Assembly (NCBI GenBank): GCA_003142935.1
Contig: PLOG01000008.1
Span: 1-37,334, forward strand
Source of the DNA: Acidobacteriaceae bacterium
GTDB lineage: Bacteria > Acidobacteriota > Terriglobia > Terriglobales > Acidobacteriaceae
Direction of reading: 5' to 3'
Length of the DNA: 37,334 nt
This document shows, one piece after another, positions 9,223 through 18,595 of this stretch. Position numbers and translations under genes: made by a program. Every line of letters starts with the position of its first letter. Within the stretch, counting starts at the first letter, position 1. Under the pieces are notes generated by a model. That model was not told where the DNA came from. It made no database searches and saw nothing but the letters and a program-made list of their open reading frames with translations.

Positions 9223-10617
9223 TTACCAGAAGTAAGTGGCCAGAATCTTCGCCTTGCTGGGCGAGTTATCCAGCACATCGGTCGATAGGACAACCTCCAA
9301 ATTCTTGTTCTGCCAGCCGCTTGGAGCTTTGGAATACAGCAGCGCAATCTGCTGCGGATCCGTGATGAACTTAGCGGCTGCCAAGGTACCCATCTCGCCA
9401 ATGCCCGCTACCGTGAGCAGCACCCCGTCCGTTTTGGAGTCGAAGACACGCGAAACAATCGCGTAATCCGTATCCTTAGTCTGCGTCCAAGACTGCTTGC
9501 TATCGGCTCGGTTCGCAATTTGCACGCCCCCCGCAAATACATAGCGCATAGAGTCGTTCATGCGCAGCGTCCATCTATTGTTGAAGGCCCCTAACATAAT
9601 GACCGGCCTCTCGCGGACGTCTTCAATTAGCACATCCTGACCAAAGCGGAGTTGATAGGGATAATTTTGCCGCGCCAGGAAGTTGGTAATTGCGATCAAG
9701 GCAGTCGCGTCCTCTTTCCGCAAGAGACCGTTGGAGGTGGGCGTGAGGGTGGCTACAATCTCCGGGTGCTCTTTCAAATCGACGACGAAATCCGCCCCAT
9801 TGTTCTGAATGTGGTGCTCTTCGGCAAACTTTTCCTGCGCGTCCATCGGGAGGATGTATGCGGGATTGGTTCCGGCACAGATGAGCGTGGGTTGAGGTTG
9901 ATGAATGAGAGGCGCCCAGAAGTCGGAATATGCGCGGTGGGAAGGCGATACAAAGGCGCCACGACCGACCCCGGCCAGAAAAAGCACAAGTAGGCCGCAA
10001 GCCGAGGCTCCCACAACCAACGTGATACCACGCCAGTGGCGCACCATCCAAGGCTGTCTTGGAGCGGGCTTATCCCCGGCGACTGGGGAGTCCTCGTGAT
10101 AAATGGGCGCTTCCGTAGCCTTATTGGCCTCGTTTGGGGACGAAACCAGCGACGTGCTTTCAGAACGCGGGGCCGGTGTGAACGGCTCACGCCATTCCCA
10201 TTGGGCGCGGTAGCTGCCACTAGGGATCTGGATTTGGACCGTGCATCCCGCCGACTCGTCTGAGGCGTAAAACTGAGCCAATCGCTTGCGGACCTCGGCT
10301 GCCCGTGCGCGGACCACTGGGTCGGTCCCCGGATCGTAGTCGGGTTTGCGGCCAAAGATCTCCGCGCCGATCACGCGCTCGCGCAACAATTCGCCTTGCC
10401 CCGCAAGCGAGTGCATGACGATGTATTTCAAGAGGCTCTGGCATTGATTGCTGGTCCGGAAAGGCAGACTCGACAGTATCTCTTTTAGAGTTTGACGTAC
10501 TGCTGCACCACTTGGCCCTCCCGACTCTGGCCCGGATGGAAAGGATGCGTCCTCACGGAAATCTTGGGCTCCAGCATTCAAAACAGGTTCCCTTGCTAAC
10601 GTTCCATATATTACCAC
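9223..10617 (-). CDS. Single-TM protein with an uncharacterised N-terminal domain
   Basis: N-terminal ILSSLPFRTSNQCQSLLKYIVMHSLAGQGELLRERVIGAEIFGRKPDYDPGTDPVVRARAAEVRKRLAQFY...IQIPSGSYRAQW; TM segment GITLVVGASACGLLVLFLAGV; about 260-aa C-terminal domain. Confidence 0.75.
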   Translation of the reverse strand: MVIYGTLAREPVLNAGAQDFREDASFPSGPESGGPSGAAVRQTLKEILSSLPFRTSNQCQSLLKYIVMHSLAGQGELLRERVIGAEIFGRKPDYDPGTDPVVRARAAEVRKRLAQFYASDESAGCTVQIQIPSGSYRAQWEWREPFTPAPRSESTSLVSSPNEANKATEAPIYHEDSPVAGDKPAPRQPWMVRHWRGITLVVGASACGLLVLFLAGVGRGAFVSPSHRAYSDFWAPLIHQPQPTLICAGTNPAYILPMDAQEKFAEEHHIQNNGADFVVDLKEHPEIVATLTPTSNGLLRKEDATALIAITNFLARQNYPYQLRFGQDVLIEDVRERPVIMLGAFNNRWTLRMNDSMRYVFAGGVQIANRADSKQSWTQTKDTDYAIVSRVFDSKTDGVLLTVAGIGEMGTLAAAKFITDPQQIALLYSKAPSGWQNKNLEVVLSTDVLDNSPSKAKILATYFW

Positions 10618-10891
10618 CGGTACTGTACCTCAATGAACCGCCCCCGCGCAACGCAGATTCTAGAGGCTTTATTGCAAACGCGCCGTAATGTACCTTACCA
10701 ATCTTCAAATCTGATTCTTTATTGGAGTCATTGATGCTCTGCACAGCCCGCTCAGTCGTCCGGCAGTTCGCGGATCAACTGGCTATCTGAAAGCTCGAGC
10801 ATTTCGACTTCAACACCTTGAGTGGTGGAATGCTCATGGAAACGCGAACGCTTGATCTGGCTCTGTTGGAGAAAGCGCTTGGGAGAAAAGG

Positions 10892-12523
10892 ATGACGACA
10901 AGGCGATCGTTCCTCATGTGCGTCGCAGGAGTTTCAGCAAATCAACTGCTGGCGCTCGGCCCAAAAGCGATAACGAACAGCTGGAACGTCTGCGACTTCG
11001 GCGCAAAGGGCGACGGCTTGACTCTGGATACGAGGGCGGTTCAGACGGCAATCGATTCTTGCAACGCTGCTGGAGGCGGATTTGTATACTTCCCAACCGG
11101 AGGTGCCTTTCTCATCGGCACAATCTATTTAAAAAGTCATGTCACCTTGCATGTGGATATTGGCGCCTCAATCATAGGCAGTATGGACAGGCTTCAGTAT
11201 GGCAAGAACACGGGATTGAGTCCCTATTACCCGGAAGAAATTGATCGCTGCCTCATCTATGCAAAAGGGGCAACAAACATAGGACTTGCCGGCGACGGCA
11301 AGATTGTGGGTAAGAGTTCAGACAGCTACGTTCAAGTTCCAGGGGCCACCGGCAGGGATGCCGAACAAAGGCCGATGCTGATCCGATTGGAGGAGTGCAC
11401 ACAAATCACAATTTCCGACCTCACAATGGAAAGATGTGGTTCATGGTGCATCCACTTGAAGAACAGCAAGGATATTTTCTTGCGCAATCTCCGTATCAAC
11501 AACGACCGGCAGGATGGTTTCGATATTGACGGCTGTGAGAACACCACGATCTCAGACTGCCACTTGGTATGCGGCGACGATTGCATTGCCGTAATGACCA
11601 GTTCTCCGGAGAGGCCGGTCCGGAATCTAACTATTAGCAATTGCATGATGCGGTCGCTCTGCTCGGGTTTGCGTTTTGGCCCGCTTTCAAAAGGGAACAT
11701 GGAGGATATAACCGTTTCGAATTGCGTTATATATGATTGCGATCTGGGCGGCATCAAACTGGGAATGTTTGAAGGGGCTGAGATTAGGAATTGTGTTTTT
11801 GACAATATTGTGATGGATCGAGTAACGGCTCCCATTAGCATGTTCGTCCTCACGTGGCCAGATATCGGATCGACGGATGCTCATCCGAAAATGATGCCTG
11901 TCGGGAAGATCCATCACATACAATTCCGGGGCATTAGAGCTGTTACCAAGCCAGGCCCTCCGGACCCTCGTCCCGATCAAAACAGCAGCATGTTTTTTCA
12001 CGGACATCCCGCCTCGGCGATCGAAGACATCCTTTTGACGGACATTGACGTGACAATCGCAGGTGGCGGAACAGTTCAGCAAGCCCGACGCAGAGACATG
12101 ATCGACGCGGATCGGATTGACTATCGGGAGGATGGTGGCGTCTGGACGGATCATAAGGACTCATGGGGCATTCCACCGGGCTACGGGCTATACGCGCGTC
12201 ATATGAAGAGACTCGTTCTGAACAACGTTTCACTTTCGTTGGCTCAGGCCGATGCACGGTCACCACTCTTCTTTCTTGACTCCCAGGATGTTTCGATCAC
12301 ACTGCTGCAAGCCGAATGCGCGCCGGAAGCTGCCATGGTCACAGTTCGAAACTGCTCCGACCTGACACTAGCCAGCACGGAACCCCGTACAAAAACAACA
12401 CTGCTGCGGTTGGAGGGAGAAAATACCAGTTCTGTTGAGCTTGTCAACAATGATAGCCGGCGCTATTCATCCCTTTTTGAGTGTGTCGATGGCGCCAACG
12501 CGAATATCGTGAAAAGCAACTGA
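10892..12523 (+). CDS. Glycoside hydrolase family 28 (polygalacturonase/rhamnogalacturonase-like), Tat-like signal
   Basis: MTTRRSFLMCVAG; WNVCDFGAKGDGLTLDTRAVQTAIDSCNAAGGGFVYFPTG; right-handed beta-helix repeats with DGFDIDGCENTTISDC and CGDDCIAV. Confidence 0.88.
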   Translation: MTTRRSFLMCVAGVSANQLLALGPKAITNSWNVCDFGAKGDGLTLDTRAVQTAIDSCNAAGGGFVYFPTGGAFLIGTIYLKSHVTLHVDIGASIIGSMDRLQYGKNTGLSPYYPEEIDRCLIYAKGATNIGLAGDGKIVGKSSDSYVQVPGATGRDAEQRPMLIRLEECTQITISDLTMERCGSWCIHLKNSKDIFLRNLRINNDRQDGFDIDGCENTTISDCHLVCGDDCIAVMTSSPERPVRNLTISNCMMRSLCSGLRFGPLSKGNMEDITVSNCVIYDCDLGGIKLGMFEGAEIRNCVFDNIVMDRVTAPISMFVLTWPDIGSTDAHPKMMPVGKIHHIQFRGIRAVTKPGPPDPRPDQNSSMFFHGHPASAIEDILLTDIDVTIAGGGTVQQARRRDMIDADRIDYREDGGVWTDHKDSWGIPPGYGLYARHMKRLVLNNVSLSLAQADARSPLFFLDSQDVSITLLQAECAPEAAMVTVRNCSDLTLASTEPRTKTTLLRLEGENTSSVELVNNDSRRYSSLFECVDGANANIVKSN

Positions 12524-12695
12524 GGGTTGGACGAGTGGAATGGCCGCGAACAAGGATTGACAGCTGGATTCAGAGCGATTGGGACAAAGTAAGAGTGGTA
12601 ATAAAAGGTCTTTGTACAGGCGTCCTTTTAGAAACGACGACAAAGGGAACAACACGGGTAACGAAATGACGCAGAAAGAATTTAAGGGGGATGAA

Positions 12696-15600
12696 ATGGA
12701 TTCAAGGCGCAGTTTGTCGATCTTTGTTCGCAGCTTAGGCTTGTCGGTGGTCATATTCCTCATGGCATATGCCCAATCGTGGTCGCAATCCGTAACGGGT
12801 CAGATCTCGGGAACTGTTACAGACACGACTGGAGCGGCGCTTCCGCAAGTAGAAGTAACCGCGAGGAACATCGCTACAGATATTACCAGGAAGGTTCAAA
12901 CCGGAAGCACGGGCTTATACATCATCTCCCTGCTTCAACCCGGTCAGTATTCATTGACATTTGTAAAGTCAGGCTTCGAGCATGCGGAGCAGCCAAGTCT
13001 AATCTTGCAGGTAAACCAGAGCCTCACGTTCGATGTGAAGCTTTCTGTTGGCCACGCCGCGGAAACCATTCAAGTGGACGCGGCGGCAGAACAACTACAA
13101 ACGACTTCCAGCGAACTTGGAACCGCGATCAATGAAACTGCGATCGCGGACCTTCCTCTTAATGGTCGCAACTTTACCCAACTGCTCACTCTGACGCCTG
13201 GAGCCACCCCGATCTCTACATCGCAGGCGGGCAGCATAGGTTCGGGAATGCAAGCCAACGTTGGCGTCCCCGGCAGCGCTTTCTCTCAACCGTCGATCAA
13301 TGGCCAATGGAACCGGAGCAACTTCTATCTCCTGGACGGGGTTACGAATACAAGCTGGTTTTCTAGCACTTATAACGTGCTGCCAATCGTCGATGACATT
13401 CAGGAATTCAAAGTGCAGTCACACAACAGCGATGCCCAATATGGCGGAGTCCTGGGTGGTGTAGTAAACGTGGTAACGAAGTCAGGAACGAATCAATATC
13501 ATGGGTCTGCGTGGGAGTTTCTTCGCAACAGTGCGCTTGACGCCAGAAATCCGTTTACCGATGCTACCTCGACCAAACCAGCTCCTTTTGAGCAGAACGA
13601 GTTCGGAACGTCTGTAGGAGGACCTCTTACGATCCCGAAAGTCTACAAAGGCAGTGACAGAACGTTCTTCTTTTTCGCGTACGAAGGCTGGCGATTCCGG
13701 CAACCATCCACTTCGTTTCTTCACGTACCGACGGCTGCCGAGCTAAGTGGCGATTTTTCCGCCGATCCATCGCCGATCTACGATCCAAGCACCACCGTGC
13801 TCAACAGCAACGGAACCTATTCGCGAACAGCATTTCAAGGCAACATCATTCCGTCGAACCGGCTGAGCGCCCTTGCCACGGGATTCTTTGCGAAGACTTA
13901 CGACGCACCCAACGTCACCAACAATCCGAACTACAACTATCTCAACAAGTCCTCCTCCAGGAACAGCAACGATACCTATACAGGCAGGCTCGATGAGCAC
14001 ATCGGGGCCAATGACTCGGCATGGTTTCGATACACCACGATGTCTCCGCACGACAGTTCGCAGGTCACTTCCATGGTTACCAGCTCCGCATACGAGAATC
14101 CGGTTGAGTGGGGCGTGGGAGAAACGCACATCTTTGGGCCCCATCTCGTGTTCGATGCGCGATTCGGATATTCCCACGAGAATTGGTTTTCAGGCGTCGT
14201 TCCAATCGGTGGAAATGCGGTTGATACTGCGCTTGGATTCACTGGAACCAAGGAGTATGGTGCTGTCGACCTGGAGTTAGCTGCGCCCTACGGCGATGCA
14301 AATATTGCGGGACCAGAGAATCTCAATGACCGGAACCTGAGTTTTTCAGGCACGCTGACATGGCTCCATGGAAGGCACAATATTGCTCTGGGCTATCAAC
14401 TCATGGAGCTTCAGTATGCCTGCTGCGCCACAGCGCCGGGTCTTGGCCAGCGGGACCAGTACGTCTTCGCGAATGCGCAGACAGCCAATCCTTCGAATCT
14501 TGGCGCGACCGGCAACTCTCTGGCATCGGCGTTGCTGGGGGTTCCGACCGGCATCTATTTTGCGGCACAAGACTACAAGTTCCATTTTCCGAGCTGGGCG
14601 CCTTACGTTCAGGACCAATGGCAAGTCACGAAAAAGCTTTCCTTGACGCTTGGACTGCGCTACGACTATTACAGCACTCCAGACCTTACCAAGGGTACGA
14701 CTTCAGAATTGGATCCGAGTGACGGAAGTTGGCTTATTGGTGGAGGGGTGCTGCCGCCTGCCTGCAGTTCCACGCAGAGCGCGCCCTGCATACCTGGGGG
14801 ATCCTTGGCGAACGTACCCGATGGTAACCACATCAAAGTTGCATCCAATCCGAATATTGGGCCTAACCCGGTCACGAGCAACTTCGGGCCCCGCATCGGA
14901 CTCGCCTATCAGCTCGATCCAACGACAGCCATTCGAGCCGGATACGGAATCGTGTACGATTCCTTAATTGGAATAACCCAGACTTTCCAAGGCAATGTGG
15001 GAAGTTGGCCGGACGCCACTAATACCCAGGCCGGGTACAATGCGTTGGGTCAGCCGCCGACCACGCTCACTAACCTGCAATCCGCAGCAACTTCCGCACT
15101 TCCTGCTGCTTCTCCGTGGAGTGATCAAAATTGGATGTACGATCCGAACAGAAAGAACTCGAGGTCCCAGCAGTGGAACCTTGAAGTTGAGAGGCAGATG
15201 ACGAGCAAGCTGCTCTTATCGGTCGGGTATGTGGGAAGCTATAACGATCGCCTCCCTACGACCGGCCTATTCAATGTATCCCCGACCGCGGGGTTGGGAG
15301 CTACCGGTGTGCCTTTTCCCTGGGCTACTACAGAGTTCATGGAAGAAGCGATCGGCGAGGCCAAATATAATGGCTTGCAGGTGAAGGCTGCACAGCGCTA
15401 TCAGAGCGGGCTTGAGTTCCTCGTCTCGTATACGTGGTCCAAGGTTCTCGAGGATGGTGGAAGTGGATTGTTCGGTGTCGAGAATGGGTCTGGAGGGTCT
15501 GGCGGTTATTCCGCTGTTCAAAATCTCAGCGACCTGAGCCACAACTGGGGCGTCGCAGGCTACGACATCAAGCAATACCTGTCCGTATCCGGTACCTATG

Positions 15601-16112
15601 AACTGCCAATCGGGATGGGGAAGCAGTGGCTGAATAAGGGCGGCGTGGCTTCGTACCTTCTCGGTGATTGGTCGGCAAACACTCTAGCAGTTCTTCGTTC
15701 AGGACAGCCCTTCAATTTGGACGTCAGCGGCGATGTCGCGAATATTGACAATCAAATAGGTTGGTTCAATTACGCGCGGCCCAACCAGGTCGGCAACCCG
15801 CACGTCTCACATCCTACTGCCAACGAGTACTTCAATCCTGCGGCTTTTGCTGTACCAGTGAACTCCTTCGGAAACACTGGGCAGGACTCACTCCGTTCAG
15901 CTCCTGTCTACGACGTCGACTTCTCACTCTTCAAGAAGTTCAGATTCGGAGAGGCAGGCTCTCTTGAGTTCCGGGCGGAAGCGTTTAACTTGTTCAATAT
16001 CCAGTGTCTGGGAGTTCCAGGTTCCGATATCGGGACCACGGACGCTGGTGTCGTGTCTAGCGTTGTGGAGAATCCAAGACAATTTCAATTTGGACTGAAG
16101 CTTGCATTCTAG
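12696..16112 (+). CDS. TonB-dependent receptor with N-terminal carboxypeptidase-regulatory-like domain (Oar-type)
   Basis: GQISGTVTDTTGAALPQVEVTARNIATD; plug-like LPLNGRNFTQLLTLTPGA; GVVNVVTKSGTNQYHGSAWEFLRNSALDARN; C-terminal FQFGLKLAF. Start chosen at MDSRRS, preceded by AAGGGGG. Confidence 0.88.
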   Translation: MDSRRSLSIFVRSLGLSVVIFLMAYAQSWSQSVTGQISGTVTDTTGAALPQVEVTARNIATDITRKVQTGSTGLYIISLLQPGQYSLTFVKSGFEHAEQPSLILQVNQSLTFDVKLSVGHAAETIQVDAAAEQLQTTSSELGTAINETAIADLPLNGRNFTQLLTLTPGATPISTSQAGSIGSGMQANVGVPGSAFSQPSINGQWNRSNFYLLDGVTNTSWFSSTYNVLPIVDDIQEFKVQSHNSDAQYGGVLGGVVNVVTKSGTNQYHGSAWEFLRNSALDARNPFTDATSTKPAPFEQNEFGTSVGGPLTIPKVYKGSDRTFFFFAYEGWRFRQPSTSFLHVPTAAELSGDFSADPSPIYDPSTTVLNSNGTYSRTAFQGNIIPSNRLSALATGFFAKTYDAPNVTNNPNYNYLNKSSSRNSNDTYTGRLDEHIGANDSAWFRYTTMSPHDSSQVTSMVTSSAYENPVEWGVGETHIFGPHLVFDARFGYSHENWFSGVVPIGGNAVDTALGFTGTKEYGAVDLELAAPYGDANIAGPENLNDRNLSFSGTLTWLHGRHNIALGYQLMELQYACCATAPGLGQRDQYVFANAQTANPSNLGATGNSLASALLGVPTGIYFAAQDYKFHFPSWAPYVQDQWQVTKKLSLTLGLRYDYYSTPDLTKGTTSELDPSDGSWLIGGGVLPPACSSTQSAPCIPGGSLANVPDGNHIKVASNPNIGPNPVTSNFGPRIGLAYQLDPTTAIRAGYGIVYDSLIGITQTFQGNVGSWPDATNTQAGYNALGQPPTTLTNLQSAATSALPAASPWSDQNWMYDPNRKNSRSQQWNLEVERQMTSKLLLSVGYVGSYNDRLPTTGLFNVSPTAGLGATGVPFPWATTEFMEEAIGEAKYNGLQVKAAQRYQSGLEFLVSYTWSKVLEDGGSGLFGVENGSGGSGGYSAVQNLSDLSHNWGVAGYDIKQYLSVSGTYELPIGMGKQWLNKGGVASYLLGDWSANTLAVLRSGQPFNLDVSGDVANIDNQIGWFNYARPNQVGNPHVSHPTANEYFNPAAFAVPVNSFGNTGQDSLRSAPVYDVDFSLFKKFRFGEAGSLEFRAEAFNLFNIQCLGVPGSDIGTTDAGVVSSVVENPRQFQFGLKLAF

Positions 16113-16131
16113 CTCGCAATAGCGAGGCTAG
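16109..16131 (+). terminator. Hairpin overlapping the receptor stop codon, possible terminator
   Basis: CTAGCTCGC-AATA-GCGAGGCTAG with a one-base bulge; no clear T-tract. Confidence 0.3.
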
Positions 16132-16246
16132 TTGCTTGCGCGGAGTTGGGCGAGGCAGAGCCAAACCAAGTAATGGCGAAGCCACCACCAAGTCCAACTC
16201 CGCGTGCTGAGGAATCAAACGCGATGGGTATCAGGTCGTGTTTGCT

Positions 16247-16520
16247 TCAAATCCAACGGCGCGCAGCGCGCGCACAAATCCGAGCTTCAGACAGCGACCA
16301 CGGGCCAGCTTCTTCGATTCTGCCGGCGGCTGCCAAGCCGGCAATTCGCCCTTCGAGAAGTGCAAGGTCCACAGAGCCGATTCCTGTTGGTTCTCCTGCG
16401 TAAAACACATTAGCGGCCGAGGTTCGTTGCAAATTCTCGGCAACGACGAAGCCATCCTCGATACGACGGCCCAGCTGTGCCGGCAATTCCAGGATGGGAA
16501 GGAAGGCGTGCGGTCAGAAA
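16247..16520 (-). pseudogene. Fragment of an FAD-dependent oxidoreductase
   Basis: AFLPILELPAQLGRRIEDGFVVAENLQRTSAANVFYAGEPTGIGSVDLALLEGRIAGLAAAGR: C-terminal FAD-binding signature without the rest of the enzyme. Confidence 0.65.
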
Positions 16521-16540
16521 TCTATTGATGGAGTCTCTTA

Positions 16541-16912
16541 ATGCGCTGGTGTTTCCACCTGTACGGCAATGAGGGGGATGGTCTATTGATGAGACGGACA
16601 GCATTCAATTCGAGCCAGATGAAGACAGGGGCCCGGAGTAAAACCTGGGTGTGGTCAGCAGAAGATGACTCCGCGAATCCAATGTGGCAAGGCTCGCTCT
16701 TCAGTGCGCCACTCCTCGTCCGCTTCCGGAAGAAGGGTGGAGAGGCACGCCAAGAGCAATTTGAGAAATACGTCTATGCAGTCTTAACGGACGATTTCTG
16801 GAAAGACTGTGACTCACTTTTTCTCTTGCGCGCACTTCGCCTGGCTCTGCCTCAGTTGAATGAACTTCGTTGGGAGGCGAGGATACAAATAGCTCAAGGA
16901 GTGCTTGGATGA
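16541..16912 (+). CDS. Hypothetical protein, stop overlapping the rhaB start (ATGA)
   Basis: 123-aa ORF whose TGA at 16910-16912 overlaps the ATG at 16909. No family recognised. Confidence 0.45.
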   Translation: MRWCFHLYGNEGDGLLMRRTAFNSSQMKTGARSKTWVWSAEDDSANPMWQGSLFSAPLLVRFRKKGGEARQEQFEKYVYAVLTDDFWKDCDSLFLLRALRLALPQLNELRWEARIQIAQGVLG

Positions 16913-18426
16913 GCGCGAGCGTGAGCTTTCTGGCTGTGGACCTGGGCGCGTCAAGCGGCCGGTTAATGGATTGTCGGTGGGATGGCGATCGGTTTGACCT
17001 CCATGAAATTCATCGGTTTCCGAATGCTGGGGTACGCTTCGGTTCAGATCTACATTGGGACGTACTAAGAATCTGGACGGAAATTCAGAACGGGCTGCTC
17101 AAACACAAATCTCTCCAGAATGGAACTCCAGTTGGAATCGGTGTTGATACGTGGGGTGTCGACTATTGCCTGCTGGATGACCGCGATCGCATGCTGGGGA
17201 ACCCGTTCCACTATCGGGATGCACGTACCAGCGGTATGCCAGACATGTTGAAATCCGTAATCAGTGGATACGATCTGTTTCGGGCCACCGGTGCCCAGAC
17301 AATGGAAATCAACACCAGCTTTCAACTGGCAAGCATGGTGGCCCAGCGGGATGGCCAGCTTCAGAACGCGCACACTCTCTTGATGATTCCGGATCTGTTC
17401 CAGTTCCTTCTTAGCGGAGAAAAGAGAGCTGAGTATACTGAGGCGACCACGACGCAACTCTATAATCTGCGCGGGCAATGCTGGTCACAGGAAGTTGTGG
17501 TGAAGTTTGGACTGCCCCCGCACATCTTTCCTGAAGTGGTGATGCCGGGCAAGATAATCGGAAAACTGCTGCCCAGTGTTCAATCCGATTTGGGGTTGGC
17601 ACACGATTTTCCGTGCATCGCAGTGGCCTCGCATGACACGGCGAGCGCGGTGGCAGCGATCCCGGAACTGGATGCGGGAAGCGCCTTCCTGAGTAGTGGA
17701 ACGTGGAGCCTGATGGGCGTGGCCGCTGACGAGCCGAATCTCTCCTATGAGGCTTTCCGCGGCGGCTTTACGAATGAGGGCTCGGCGGATGGGCGAGTGC
17801 TGTTGCTGAAGAACATGACCGGCTTGTGGATTCTCCAGGAATGCGTGCGGATCTGGGAGGCGGCCGGAAAGCAGATTTCATGGACAGAAATGGAAGAAGC
17901 GGGATTCAAGGCTACGCCATTCCGCAGTTTCATCGATCCATCGGCAAGTGAATTCCAATCGCCGGCGGATATGGCAACCGCGATAGGGAACTATTGCGCA
18001 CAGAGCAGGCAGCGGATTCCGGAAACGGTCGGAGAGATAGCGCGCTGTGTTTTTGAGAGTCTGAGCTTTGCCTATCGGGAAGTTGCTGAAGACCTGGAAC
18101 AACTCACTGACCGTCGACTTACGACGATTCGCATTGTGGGTGGGGGGTGCCTGAACCGGTCCCTGTGTCAGATGACGGCGGACGCCTCTGGGCGTCGAGT
18201 GATCGCAGGCCCTGTGGAAGCAGCCGCATTGGGCAATGCAATGGTGCAGGCTGTCGCCACAGGCCACATAAGCAGCCTTTCAGATGGGCAAGCAGTACTG
18301 AAGAAGTCTATTCAATCTCAAACATATCTTCCGGTAAGTGGCCAAGGCTGGCAAGCCGCATTTGAGAAGTACAAATCTGCCATTGCTCGAGTCCGGAGGC
18401 CAGAGCAAGTATCCAGCCAGGCGTGA
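16909..18426 (+). CDS. rhaB: Rhamnulokinase (FGGY kinase)
   Basis: FLAVDLGASSGRLMDCRWDGDRFDLHEIHRFPNAGVR...HWDVLRIWTEIQNGL...GVDTWGVDYCLLDDRDRMLGNPFHYRDART...GGGCLNRSLCQMTADASGRRVIAGPVEAAALGNAMVQA. Confidence 0.92.
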   Translation: MSASVSFLAVDLGASSGRLMDCRWDGDRFDLHEIHRFPNAGVRFGSDLHWDVLRIWTEIQNGLLKHKSLQNGTPVGIGVDTWGVDYCLLDDRDRMLGNPFHYRDARTSGMPDMLKSVISGYDLFRATGAQTMEINTSFQLASMVAQRDGQLQNAHTLLMIPDLFQFLLSGEKRAEYTEATTTQLYNLRGQCWSQEVVVKFGLPPHIFPEVVMPGKIIGKLLPSVQSDLGLAHDFPCIAVASHDTASAVAAIPELDAGSAFLSSGTWSLMGVAADEPNLSYEAFRGGFTNEGSADGRVLLLKNMTGLWILQECVRIWEAAGKQISWTEMEEAGFKATPFRSFIDPSASEFQSPADMATAIGNYCAQSRQRIPETVGEIARCVFESLSFAYREVAEDLEQLTDRRLTTIRIVGGGCLNRSLCQMTADASGRRVIAGPVEAAALGNAMVQAVATGHISSLSDGQAVLKKSIQSQTYLPVSGQGWQAAFEKYKSAIARVRRPEQVSSQA

Positions 18427-18595
18427 GGGCAAGCGGAAGAGGCAAGGAAACTGCACCGAGGAGCATCGAGTTTCGATCGATGCAGTGCGCAGGGTTACTA
18501 CTTCACCTCGGCAGCTCAGGCCACAAAGTTACATCAGTTGGAAAGAGACGAAGATTGGAAGTGGGAATAGATAGACGCTATTGGAGATTTGTTTG

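Noticed and set aside
12696-16112. Bacteroidetes-type SusC/SusD pair
   Set aside because: The receptor is Oar-type with no SusD-like lipoprotein next to it, so a canonical Sus/PUL label is not justified.
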